Source of the DNA: Primulina eburnea
Taxonomy: Eukaryota; Streptophyta; Magnoliopsida; Lamiales; Gesneriaceae
Direction of reading: 5' to 3'
NCBI RefSeq assembly: GCF_022965805.1
Contig: NC_133117.1
Coordinates: forward strand, 11,866,183-11,930,182
Length of the DNA stretch: 64,000 nucleotides
Positions 35,301 through 44,429 of this stretch are shown here, one piece after another. The first letter of the stretch is position 1, and each line of letters begins with the position of its first letter. The translations under genes were made by a program, and so were the position numbers. Under the pieces are notes generated by a model, which saw only the letters and a program-made list of their open reading frames with translations, ran no database searches and was not told the origin of the DNA.

Positions 35301-36742
35301 TTTTGTCTGAGCCAGTTCTGTATTCTCGGATTAGAGATGCTCAGATGTCTGATTCTAAGGTTCAGAAATTAGCTCGGTTGGCTGATGGAGATAATACTTC
35401 TGGATTCCACTATCAGTCCAAGGGTCTTTTGTGTTTATCTGGTCGTGTTGTTGTACCGGAAGATGACACTTTGAGGGAGGAGATTTTATCCCAGGCTCAT
35501 CGTAGCAAGTTGAGTGTTCATCCGGGGAGCAACAAGATGTATAAGGATTTGAGGACTCGATTTTGGTGGAAAGGTATGAAACGTAATGTTTATCAGTATG
35601 TCTCCAAGTGCCTAGTCTGTCAGCAGGTGAAGGCTGAGTATCGACGACCTGGAGGGTTATTGCAGAATCTTCCTATTCCGGAGTGGAAGTGGGAGCATAT
35701 CACGATGGACTTCGTGACTCACTTGCCTATGTCTGTGGGGAATAGAGATGCTATCTGGGTGGTAGTGGATCGGCTTACTAAGTCTGCCCATTTTCTTCCG
35801 TATAACAGAGATTTCACTTTCGATCGGATGGCACGGTTGTACATTCAGGAGATTGTACGGTTTCATGGTGTGCCCGTGAGTATCGTTAGTGACAGAGATC
35901 CTCGTTTTACATCTAGATTTTGGGGCAGCTTTCAGCAAGCTTTGGGCACTACCTTGAGTCTGAGTACTGCATATCACCCAGAGACTGACGGTCAGTCAGA
36001 GAGGACTATTCGTACTCTTGAGGATATGTTGAGATCTTGTGTGATGGATTTCGGGCCAGCTTGGCAGGATCATCTGCCACTGATAGAGTTTGCATACAAC
36101 AACAGTTTTCATAGAAGTATTGGTATGTCTCCGTTTGAAGCATTGTATGGTCGACGTTGTCGTACTCCTTTGTTCTGGGAAGAAGTCGGAGAACGACAGG
36201 TCGAGGGTCCGGAATTGATTCAGCAAGCCATGGACAAAGTTCTTGTGATCAAACAGCGGATTAAGACTGCTCAGGATCGACAAGCAAGTTATGCGAACTC
36301 CAAGCGCAGACCTCTTCATTTTGATGCAGGCGAGAAAGTGTTTCTCAAGGTATCACCTTTTCGGAGGATTCTGAGGTTTGGACTCAAGGGTAAGCTATCT
36401 CCGAGATTCATTGGCCCTTTTGAGATCTTAGAATGCGTGGGAGATTTGGCCTACAGATTAGCTTTGCCACCGTATCTGTCTAGTGTTCACAATGTGTTTC
36501 ATGTGTCCTTGTTGAGACGATACGTAGCGGATGAGTCTCATGTTTTGCATCCAACAGAAGTTCAGCTGAATCCGGATTTGTCTTTTGTGGAAAGACCGGT
36601 TTCGATCTTAGACCGGAAGGATAAGGTACTGCGGAATAAGACTATTCCTCTTGTCTTAGTGCAGTGGCAGCGCCGAGGTACTGAAGAAGCTACTTGGGAG
36701 CTAGAGAGTCGCATGCGGTCAGAGCATCCAGAGATGTTCTAG
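32315..36742 (+). CDS. Gypsy-2 gag-pol polyprotein, 1475 aa, intact
   Basis: ATG at 32315; no internal stop or frameshift. Residues about 60-220 are the gag capsid domain. Zinc knuckles lie at about 261-274 ([13 protein letters not shown]) and 279-293 ([14 protein letters not shown]). Protease is at about 360 ([12 protein letters not shown]), RT at about 580-760 with FIDDILIYS at about 694, and RNase H at about 840-950 ([11 protein letters not shown]). The integrase zinc domain (about 1060-1107, CLVCQQVK) precedes the core, with catalytic residues in [17 protein letters not shown] and DGQSERT. A C-terminal chromodomain-like tail follows (about 1427-1475, [13 protein letters not shown]). All catalytic residues I can place are present. 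The chromodomain of such elements may guide integration to modified histones. Confidence 0.97.
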   Translation: MSGYDDDASSHGSVGRWGDRDDREHRREHRERRQHRRDEPRSFSMHRFLQMGPKPLSGGETPDVAENWLERMESCFKTFQCSAEQQIDTLDFLLEGGARKWWRSTSAPIVQRQGRVLWADFRAAFMLLYFPPALLQTKAIELINLKQGSLSVDEYQQKFFELLPYVPHVSDNAMAKYNHFLQGLNQEIYDRVVVCDDPTSYEGLVNRCRQAEGSLLRGRAMQSARPTSSLGPRAQTFKKAGSTSSSSGSGGVHHFGRKKGPCLNCGKDHPTERCRKVAGACYKCGEMGHMKRDCPQTGGGSGSGSQASVHQRPQQGQSTQGSNLRPRTQGQVFALNQDQAAEENERVIAGVFLLCGLPAYVLIDTGASHSFISARFAKRHKLPFTSLDVVVSVSTPMGHSVLAKRLVLGCPLEFEGNILTANLMILAMEDFDCILGIDVLTVFRATVDCYQKFVQFRPIEGDSWFFYGEGARPPMPVVSALKACRALESGGEGYLIYAIDSSAVSVGISDIPVVCDFPDVFPEEIPGFPPVREVDFGIDLVPGTAPISRAPYRLSPSEMQELKQQLQDLLDKGYIRPSVSPWGAPVLFVKKKDGSMRLCIDYRQLNRATIKNKYPLPRIDDLFDQLQGTSVYSKIDLRSGYHQLRVHQRDISKTAFRTRYGHYEFLVMPFGVTNAPAVFMDLMNRVFRDFLDKFVVVFIDDILIYSHNQQEHVQHLRIILQTLRENQLYAKLSKCEFWTDRVVFLGHVISSKGVSVDPSKVEAVLNWSRPTTVAEIRSFLGLAGYYRRFIVNFSQIAKPLTQLTRKDVSFEWTSECEESFLELRRRLTSAPVLALPSGSGGFSVYTDASLQGLGCVLMQNEHVIAYASRQLKSHEENYPVHDLELAAIVFALKIWRHYLYGERFEIFTDHKSLKYLFTQAELNMRQRRWMDLLKDYDCEIKYHPGSANLTADALSRKVRLSALQTCAVSEIIQDFCSMGFNCKHRKGTDGIRVATILSEPVLYSRIRDAQMSDSKVQKLARLADGDNTSGFHYQSKGLLCLSGRVVVPEDDTLREEILSQAHRSKLSVHPGSNKMYKDLRTRFWWKGMKRNVYQYVSKCLVCQQVKAEYRRPGGLLQNLPIPEWKWEHITMDFVTHLPMSVGNRDAIWVVVDRLTKSAHFLPYNRDFTFDRMARLYIQEIVRFHGVPVSIVSDRDPRFTSRFWGSFQQALGTTLSLSTAYHPETDGQSERTIRTLEDMLRSCVMDFGPAWQDHLPLIEFAYNNSFHRSIGMSPFEALYGRRCRTPLFWEEVGERQVEGPELIQQAMDKVLVIKQRIKTAQDRQASYANSKRRPLHFDAGEKVFLKVSPFRRILRFGLKGKLSPRFIGPFEILECVGDLAYRLALPPYLSSVHNVFHVSLLRRYVADESHVLHPTEVQLNPDLSFVERPVSILDRKDKVLRNKTIPLVLVQWQRRGTEEATWELESRMRSEHPEMF

Positions 36743-36845
36743 TTGTAGTATTTTCAGTTATGATTGTAATTTCAGTTGTGCTTTCAGTTGTAATTCATTC
36801 TTAAGTTGAATGTATTGTTGTTCAGAATTGTCATTCTTCAGACTC

Positions 36846-36881
36846 GATTTCGCGGACGAAATCCTTTTTAGAGGGGGAGAA
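36846..36881 (+). other. Gypsy-2 pre-PPT hairpin and polypurine tract
   Basis: GATTTCGCGGACGAAATC (36846-36863) forms a 7-bp stem, followed by AGAGGGGGAGAA (36870-36881) against the 3' LTR. It is the same device as in gypsy-1, although the LTRs are unrelated. Confidence 0.82.
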
Positions 36882-38219
36882 TGTAGTATCCCGATGCCTA
36901 ATTTGAGTTAATTATTGGATTAATTGTATTTCGGTGGGATCGGAAGGACCGAACCGGGTTCGGATCGTCCGAAGTTGGTTCGGATCGTCCGAAGTGGGTT
37001 CGGATGGACCGTTCTGTTCGGAGTCAGAAGAGTCATGTCATGTCAGAGTTCGGATCGTCCGATCAGGGTTCGGATCGTCCGAAGACAGGTGGCTGGACAC
37101 GTGGAAGACATGCAATGTTCGGATCGTCCGAAGTGGATCGGATCGTCCGAAGTGTACCGGATCGGAGCGTCCGAAGTGGATCGGATCGTCCGATCGTTGT
37201 CTATAAATAGAAGCGCGAGGCTTCACTTTTCACTCGCCAATTCCGAGAGTTCCAGAGCGTTTTAGTCGTTTCTGATGGGTTTCTAGTCTTTTCCCGAGGT
37301 TCGGGCACTAGCGGGGAGCTACTGGTTTTGTAGCGGAGCTGTGCTCTAGTTGGGGGCTAGCGGCATCAGTGGGCTGACTACGGACGCAGGTATAGTTCTG
37401 GGTTCCCTTTGAGATTTGGGAGTATCTATTAGTCTAGTTAAGGCTTTTAGATGTGGTTTAGTGATATGGTATCACTTGGATTGTAGGCTTGATTCTAGGG
37501 CTGATTGCTAGGATCTACTGATTTGAGGTACGAAAGTACTATCCGAGATAGCAGGATTGAGTATGCTTTACTATGTGTTGCATGTTTATATGTTGCATTA
37601 TTATCTGTCATATGATGCATGGTTTATTATGCGGCATTTGCATAATCATGTTGAGCCTGATTATCTTTGAGATAGCCTGTTGAGAGGGTGCTCAGCCCTC
37701 ATTTGTTGTGGATGGTTGGACCCCGTTGGCCGACGGTGGTCAGGTCACCGGTATATCCACAGGTTCATTTGGTATGGGAGCCACCTCCTGGTGCGACGGC
37801 GCAGAGTGCTACATACCTTGACGTCATTTGTCTGAGCAGTATTTCGATATACCCAGATCCTGGTATCCAGTACATTTTGCATACATGCATGTCATAGTCT
37901 TGTATACTCATGCTTTCGGTACTGAGCGTTTTATGCTCACGTCCTCGGTTTATCTCTGTTTTGGACACCCTATTCGATGGGGCAGGTCTCAGGTTAGACG
38001 GTCCAGGAGGGAGTGGACAGGGAGCTGGCAGAGGTTGACCTGTAGTTGTTGGTATTTGTTCTTGGAATTTAGTTCGATCTGGTTGTTTAAGTATTTTGTA
38101 CTTACAGATTCGATTGGGTTGTATTATTGTTTTTCCGCTGTTTACCTGATTCAGTTTTAAATGTTAATTTTGCATGCTTAAGTTCTGATTAGTAGGTGAT
38201 TCTGGAACGGGTCACTACA
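36882..38219 (+). repeat. Gypsy-2 3' LTR
   Basis: 1,338 bp, nearly identical to the 5' LTR, followed by TATTA. Its end lies 743 bp from the stop codon of the homeobox gene, and any read-through transcript would run antisense into that gene. Confidence 0.95.
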
Positions 38220-38224
38220 TATTA

Positions 38225-38961
38225 GCCATTGAATTATTATTTGAGCAAATTTATGACTGAAACGACAATACAATAATTCGGATGGTCACTTTAGCTTTGT
38301 TCGGCCACTCATTATTTAAACTTCACCAATTAGTGACAAAAAATGGTTGAAGATTCATTGTAGCATTTTAACATATGCCAATAGATTAAGTGTCCAAGGC
38401 TGCAAATTGATTAAACTTATGGATGAATTATTAAAATAATTCACATCTTAACTTTTAGTTGACTCAAATATATTTTTTATAGGGAAAATTTCTATTTTAA
38501 TCCCTATATTTTACTAAAAAAATAAGAAATGTGAGACTCGGTATAGGATAATTTTGCTAACAGTACCATCTTAGGCAGGCATAAAATAAATTAATTATAT
38601 ATACTTGAACATGAATTGACATCAAATTATCAATTCAATCATTAATCATTTGAGAAAACATAGCACATATAGATAATAAATATTTATAATGTTATTAATC
38701 AAATAAGTAAAAATAAAAATAAAACATAGTTCTATTAGTTGACATTAAGATAAAACGAACACCACATGAAAAACCAAACAAACATCAGTTACTCAAAATT
38801 AAACTAGTTAAAAATCCAAAGTTTTTCAACTTCAAGAACCTGAATCTTATATTATATATGATTCTTACGTTCTAATTAACACTATCTAAAACTAGATTAA
38901 CCACTTTTAATCCTATAATTAAGATTAGATTAGCCACAGCACGAATTATCCTTAGTTAATT
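38225..38961. other. 3' flank of the homeobox gene
   Basis: AT-rich, without ORFs or repeats that I can name. It should contain the 3' UTR and polyadenylation site of the minus-strand gene; no single signal stands out. Confidence 0.4.
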
Positions 38962-39195
38962 TCAAGAACACGAAGGCATATCGGCCCAGTATGCAGCACC
39001 CATCATAACTGGATTGTAGTCATCCATATTTATAGCATAGCTGCATTCTGGGATTTGGTTAATGTGTCCAGGGGGCTTGTCAGAACCCGGAATCGATGTG
39101 CTCTCGACGGTTTCGTCGCCGGAAACTTCTGTAAAGGCTGTGGAGACTTGATTCTTAACCACTTGATCCTTTAGTATTGCTCTTAGTGAGAAGAC
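38962..39195 (-). other. LMI1-like exon 3 (zipper end and C-terminal tail)
   Basis: 78 codons including the TGA stop at 38962-38964. It starts VFSLRAILKDQV, completing the heptad leucines, and ends with an aromatic tail, YNPVMMGAAYWADMP, resembling the C-terminus of the clade. The frame is clean, which argues that selection was recent. Confidence 0.85.
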
Positions 39196-39686
39196 CTTGA
39201 TATATATAAAAGTTGCAGAAAGTGGTTATTTTCCAATATATAATTATTCATACATGCATGATGCAAATGGAAAGTAGTTCATTTCTAATAATTTATGCAT
39301 GTATCTATATTAAATAGGTGGCGTAAATGATTAAGCTATACGTCTTATTATTTAATGACGGAAGTTAAATATGAGAGAAAAATAGAACAAAAATTTAGAG
39401 AATTTAAATGTTGAGATAAATTATATTTTTTAAGTGAAGTTCAATTTGCAATATGGAAGGGTCACGTGAACAGAAATCCACTTTTTTTCTTTTTCTTTTT
39501 TTTTTTATATTAAAAAAATCTATTTTAAAGAGAAATTAATTATGCATTTAAAACATAAAATAATTTTTTTGAAAATTTTATTTTGTGCTATATTCTCAAG
39601 AATTTTCAGGAACACAAAGATTCAAATATTCTTAAAACTCATGGTACTTCCTATAAGCCTGTACGTACCGAAAGTAAACAAGATTT

Positions 39687-41703
39687 TGTTGGATCACTGT
39701 TTTCTACGCACCCAAACGCAGCGGAAGTTTAAATTTTAATTTTATTTTGACAATCAAAATATGTTTTGCTTTGGGCGCTCGTATGATTTTCACAAATTAA
39801 TATTCATAGGGTGTTGAAATTTTATACTTTTGTGAATTAAATCACTTGGCTCCAACTAATCCGTTATGAACGGATTAGCTCTTGATGAATCCCTACGAAC
39901 TTTCTTTGATTCTTCTAATTAGGTCCACGACTAGAAGATTTGTTCCTCTTCCAAATAGCACTAGAATATTTGGAAGATGTTTCAACGTTGGAGATTAAAA
40001 TCGAGAGACGGCTCAACTTTCTTTTTCTTGAAAAAGTTGGCCAAAAAGTTGGAGCAATTTTTAATGTGATTTACATAATTCACACCTTTGAATTGTTGTG
40101 GAGGCTAGGTTAATTTTTTTTTCTTGGTAGGCTAGGGTTTGACTTGTATGCTTAATTTATATTAAATTATACCCTAATTACATAATTAACATTAATGGAC
40201 TTGATTTAATTAATTGGGCTAGTCCAACTAGTTTAATTAATTTAATCAAATCCCATTAAAACTTTAATTATATATTATGTAGAACTTGTACTCCTACAAG
40301 CCCATTAAATATACTACCCACAATATTTAATTTATTAATTAATAAACTCAACTTTTGAGCTTAATAAATTAAATACATTATAAATTAAACATTTGAATTT
40401 ATTATTTAAATTATAAATTCAACTACTTGAATTTTCATCACCTTCAAAATTTAATATTTAATAAACCCAACATTTGAGTTTAATAAATTAAATTCTCAAA
40501 TTTTATAAATTCAACTCCTTGAATTTATTCTCTCAAAATTTAATTATCATAAATTCAACTCCTTAAATTTACTATATAATATAAATTCAACTTCTTGAAT
40601 TTATTCTCTCAACGGGAACAAACAATCCAGTACTTGTGTGACCCTCAATGGTTCAGGGATACAGCTAGCCGTGGGTTCACAACTCTTTGTGATTCAGGAC
40701 ATAATCTTTTATTTGGGCTTACCCTAGTTAGACCCATTCTTTTCATCAACACCTTGATCAAGATTGTCAGAACTCATTTCTGATTGCACCCATCGGATCA
40801 TGGTAAGAGCGTCTAGTAGCATCGCCCCATGATCCCCTAGGTACCACTGATAGTGCTTGCAAGAACCAGTCGATTATGATTAGCGTACAGTACGGTCCCT
40901 TCATCTCATATATCCCGATCGAATCTGCAACCATTGGTTCATCGAGGGTTGCATATTCATTCGATAAATATGTGATAACTATAATAGTGGCATCGCGTGT
41001 ACTATTTGAAGAACTCCTTCTCCAACGTACATCTCGTACTCTGGCCAGAGATTCCATGCATTATTATTTCATTAGATCACATAGGATATCTACACCTGTA
41101 GGTGAGCAGCAAATCCCCGACTACAATGCACTGGCTCCTATATGTGTCGCAACTGTACCCAACCTCGTCACTTGATGACTCTCATGGAGCCGGTAAACGA
41201 GTCAAAGCATAGCCCTAGCATATAGAGCCTCAGTGTTGTCCCGGGTCGTAAGGACTAATGGTGTACAATCATAACCACGGACTTATCCTCTCGATGAATG
41301 ATAACCACTTGGAAAGTCCGAGGGAGGGTTGTTCGGTATAATCATCATATGACTACCCATCTACATGTTTGGACATCTCCATGCCCTTACCAAGAAACGC
41401 AGTACACAACATCACAGATGCCAGTCTCGAGCTCAAGCGACCTTTATCCCTGTTTTAGGCGGCTGAATCGACTAGGAACGAATTTAGAATATGCAGTGTT
41501 TACAAATGAGTTTCAACATCGAATTACGATTCATTTGTATTAAAGTATAATCAAGGACTTTATCTATGCTGATTGCATGGGTATACAGATAAAGTATAAC
41601 GAAACCAGTAAAAGTTAAATTATATTAAAATAAAGATCGTTTATTTCAATTGAGTCAATAAATTCCCTAGCCAACCGTTGCTTGCAGGGCATCTACTCTA
41701 ACA
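39687..41703 (-). repeat. Solo LTR (Ty1/copia type), 2,017 bp, inside intron 2
   Basis: Flanked by the TSD GATTT (39682-39686 and 41704-41708), with TG...CA ends (TGTTGGATCACTG ... CATCTACTCTAACA). No internal PBS, PPT or coding domain is present, so it is a solo LTR left by LTR-LTR recombination, or a non-autonomous element. The end TGTTAGAGTAGATGCCCTGC on the minus strand resembles the U3 start of copia LTRs, so I orient it minus, the same strand as the gene. The short ORFs in it are not genes. Confidence 0.8.
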
Positions 41704-41844
41704 GATTTTCCAACACATCAATATTTAAATGCACTAAAATAACAAGATATTTTGTTAAGTTTCTTTTGATATTTAATTTAAAGCATATATATTTGATATT
41801 TTTCTTAGCATATTTGTGTGAAATTCAATCTATTAATAATTTAC

Positions 41845-42197
41845 CTCTTGTTGAAGCTTATGTTTCTCCCTGGAAACATGATCGAATTCTTGTTTAAGCG
41901 AATCGTACAATCGCTCGAGCTGCTTGACCTTCCATCGAGCCGTTCTGTTCTGGAACCAAACAGCAATCTGCCGAGGCTGCAGCCCCAGATCATTAGCCAG
42001 CTTCATTTTCCTGTCGGGGTCTAACTTTATCTCTTCCTGAAAACTGTTCTCCAGCGAATCCAACTGATCCTTGTTCAATCTTTTCTTCTTTGGATCTTGC
42101 CCGTAGTTACTGTTGCCGTTGCAGCTCTTGTTATCCATCAATGCTGGAAGCATAGCATGTTGCGTCGCCTGCATCGATTGCTGCTTCATTTCTAGAC
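41845..42197 (-). other. LMI1-like exon 2 (homeodomain and first part of zipper)
   Basis: 353 nt, open throughout. It joins exon 1 in phase 1 to give [10 protein letters not shown] and ends at KLQQE before GTAAAT. It encodes the whole homeodomain, including the Thr at position 53. Confidence 0.85.
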
Positions 42198-42288
42198 CTG
42201 GAAATATTAAAAAATAGGATGCGCTTGTTATAGAAAGAAATGTTACAAATGAAACTTATTCTGATTAGTCAAATCTCCAACAACAAAC

Positions 42289-42392
42289 CTGCAGGGTAAT
42301 GATTGTAGTTGTAGCTGTAGAGGAAGCTTAAAGAGCTAGGATCGGGCACACGAGGAACGAAAGGCACTTGAAAATTGCCATTCCAATTCATT
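42289..42392 (-). other. LMI1-like exon 1 (frameshifted)
   Basis: Begins at ATG 42392-42390, in the context of a family-typical M-x-W start. The run of four A (plus strand, 42359-42362) puts the ATG out of frame with the rest. The second ATG, at 42382-42380, is in frame with exon 2 and would give a protein with a different short N-terminus. Confidence 0.75.
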
Positions 42393-42859
42393 TCCCGTCT
42401 CTTTTTTTTCCAAATCAACAAAACCCTCTTTCCAGAATATCTATCTGTAATATTTCAAATGTGAACCAAGTAATGTTTCAGATAAAGAAATAAGTTAAAA
42501 TTTTACTAGTGAGGCAAATTAAGAATGAGAAGAGGAGACCAACACAGAAACATGGGAATGTTTCCCACAAAGAAAGAAAGCTGGAAAAAGGCTTTTTGTA
42601 AGGGCACGCTGCCTCTAACTTTGGATGCATCTAACAAATACTGGTGCCGCCATCACCAAGCAGTACTATTGATTCTCAGTATGTGTGAGAGATGAATTAG
42701 AGTTATATGGTAGAATGTGGATATAAATTAATTAACGTCTGTAACACGGTAGTGTTTGTTTAAGACGTAGTAATACGGATTTTATTGTCATGAAAAAAAA
42801 TACGATGTTTTTAGTTATTTTAAATGATTTATTTAAAAAAAAATCGTGTTATAATTACG
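42393..42859 (-). promoter_or_regulatory. 5' leader and promoter of the LMI1-like gene
   Basis: About 470 bp between the ATG and a copia LTR. A TATA-like element (minus-strand ATTTATAT, 42721-42728) would give a leader of about 300 nt that includes a pyrimidine-rich CTTTCTTTCTTT stretch. Any enhancers beyond 470 bp have been displaced by, or lie within, the copia-3 LTR. Confidence 0.45.
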
Positions 42860-43230
42860 TTCGGATCGGAAACTAATTTAAAGGAGGTGAATAAATAACA
42901 TCAACAAATTTTTAAAATATTTTGTTTAGTTAGCAACATTGAAATGAAATTCTTATCAATTAGGTATCAACGAGCCAATTACAGTTTGTCACTGTTAGGT
43001 TAACTGATGAGGAATTTGAACACAAAATTTCTTAAGGTAAAAATCAGTTGGACTATCGAATAGAAGGTTAAGGCAAGTAACTGATAAGTAAATGACACAA
43101 TTTTGTTTATAGATGTTTGGAGACTTCAATATTGCTGCATCTTCCCTTCTTCCTTCCGTAATGATTTAACTAAAATAATTTGACAATTACAACACTTACA
43201 ATTGCTCACTTCAGCAGTTTTTGACAATTT

Positions 43231-44109
43231 AAGATTTTAGCGACATTTTTTGACTAGTTTATTTTGGTAGATTTATTAAATTATAAAAGTTATTCTTTTT
43301 TATTTTACGTAAAAAAATAGCGACGGCTTAGTCAAAAGCCGTTACTATTATTTTATGTAAAAAGAAAAATTACTTTTATAATTTAATAAATCTACTAAAA
43401 AAACTTACAATCTGACTAAGCTAATAATATTCATGATCTTAACAAACATTTAGAAATTTACCAAGAATTCAAGCGAAAAAAATTATCCTATTTTGAAATT
43501 AAAATCTTTTAAGAGAGAAACATTTATCGTGTGAAGAAAATGAACCGAGGACACGGATATTTACAAACAATATGCCATGGTTTTTGGTTAAACTTTCGCT
43601 ATTAGCGACGGTTATGCTAAATTCATCGCTATTAACGACGGCTGTTTAATAAAACCGTCGCAATTTTTATATTAAACTGTCGCTAATTTAAAAATTGAGA
43701 CGAGTTTGTTAAAACTGTCGCTATATATAGCTAATTTAAAAATGCGATGGTTTAAACAAAACTATCGCTAAATATTGCAACATTTTAAGATAATCGTTGT
43801 TGTTTGTCCAAAAAACACGTTAATCCATAATAGTTTTCTAAAACAGTTGTCGTTTGTCCAAAAAAAACACGCTAATAGACGTTTTCTTTGACCCCCAAAA
43901 AAACGCTGAAAGACAATGGTTTTTAGAAAATTTGTTGTCGTAGACACATCAAAGACAGAGGTTTTTAAAAAACTATTATCTATGAGCGGGTTTTTTTAGG
44001 CTACGACAACGGTTTTTGATGAAACCGTTGTTAAAAGAAAAAACACAATGGTTTTAATAAAAAAACATTTGTCTTTGATTTGTTGTGGAATGCCTATTTT
44101 ATTGTAGTG
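43231..44109. mobile_element. CACTA-like non-autonomous transposon (block A)
   Basis: The right end reads ATAAAATAGGC-type TIR sequence, ending TGTAGTG at 44109 (reverse complement CACTACAATAAAATAGGC). Internally there are repeated sub-terminal motifs: GCGACGGTT/AACCGTCGC near 43600-43790 and AACGGTTTT/GACAACGG types near 43800-44060. The left terminus is not clear; a long hairpin lies there (43255-43411). CACTA assignment rests on the right TIR and the motif arrays. Confidence 0.5.
43255..43411. repeat. Long imperfect hairpin in block A
   Basis: Two arms of about 77 nt (43255-43331 and 43335-43411) are near-reverse complements (TAGATTTATTAAATTATAAAAG against CTTTTATAATTTAATAAATCTA). The turn lies at a GCGACGGCTTAG/AAGCCGTTAC pair. 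A transcript would fold into a long stem. Confidence 0.65.
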
Positions 44110-44429
44110 ATGATCCTTAACACTTACTAAATTGAAGAATTTCAAAGATTTTTGTTGACATAAACCGGCAGATCGACTGAGGAAAACTATTCCATCAGTT
44201 GTCATTTGATTAGTTTTCTATCGGTGACCATTTTAATAATAAATTATCAATTTTTTAAAGCAATCAGTAGGGCTCTGATTAACTTTGGAAACTTATGCAC
44301 CTGAATTGTTAGTTTCCTTCTTGAGTTCAGTTCAGCTAGGCTATATAATTATCAATTTTGTCAAAAACCTTATTAAATCACCAAAACATAAATTTTCTAG
44401 CAATTTATCCTTTTTTGTTGTTTCAAGAA

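Larger units (their letters stand above)
30892..38219 (+). mobile_element. Gypsy-2: intact, very young Ty3/gypsy chromovirus
   Basis: A 7,328-bp element flanked by the TSD TATTA (30887-30891 and 38220-38224), with two 1,338-bp LTRs of equal length. I found only three differences between the LTRs by eye: one near 31029/37019 and two adjacent near 32051-32052/38041-38042. That is about 0.2%, or very roughly 0.1 million years at 1.3e-8 per site per year. PBS, one uninterrupted gag-pol ORF and PPT are all present, so it could be autonomous. Confidence 0.96.
38962..42392 (-). pseudogene. LMI1-like: HD-Zip class I homeobox gene, LMI1/ATHB51-like; damaged (exon-1 frameshift, R53T)
   Basis: Three exons: 42392-42289, 42197-41845 and 39195-38962, with GT...AG introns (donors GTTTGT and GTAAAT, acceptors TTTCCAG and ATCAAG). 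They join to about 229 codons, close to the family length. The homeodomain lies in exon 2 ([17 protein letters not shown], then [15 protein letters not shown]). The leucine zipper crosses the exon 2/3 junction ([12 protein letters not shown], then KLQQE|VFSLRAILKDQV). Such proteins are nuclear dimers that bind CAATNATTG-like sites; LMI1-type members act in leaf and meristem development. Two oddities. Exon 1 has four T where three would keep MNWNGNFQVPF in frame with VPRVPDPSS, giving a stop at codon 19; an ATG at 42382 is in the downstream frame. Homeodomain position 53 is Thr (ACG, 41941-41943), normally Arg. Either may be real or a sequence error. Confidence 0.8.
42860..44402 (-). repeat. 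Copia-3 3' LTR, interrupted
   Basis: On the minus strand the U3 start is TGCTAGAAAATTTATG at 44402, after a polypurine-like AAAAAAGGATAAAT. The distal end (TCGGATCGG near 42864) matches the copia-2 LTR end. GGAGACTTCAATATTGCTGC (43117-43138) matches the conserved LTR segment GGAGACTTCAAATGCTCC. A CACTA-like block occupies about 43231-44109. The similarity is patchy but collinear on both sides of the block. Confidence 0.6.

Noticed and set aside
40595..41543. ORFs of 62-99 codons in intron 2
   Set aside because: They lie in the solo LTR, on both strands with overlapping frames and no recognisable domain.
44110..44400. Independent host sequence between CACTA block A and the accessory ORF
   Set aside because: It aligns collinearly, though weakly, with the U3 part of the copia LTRs on the minus strand.
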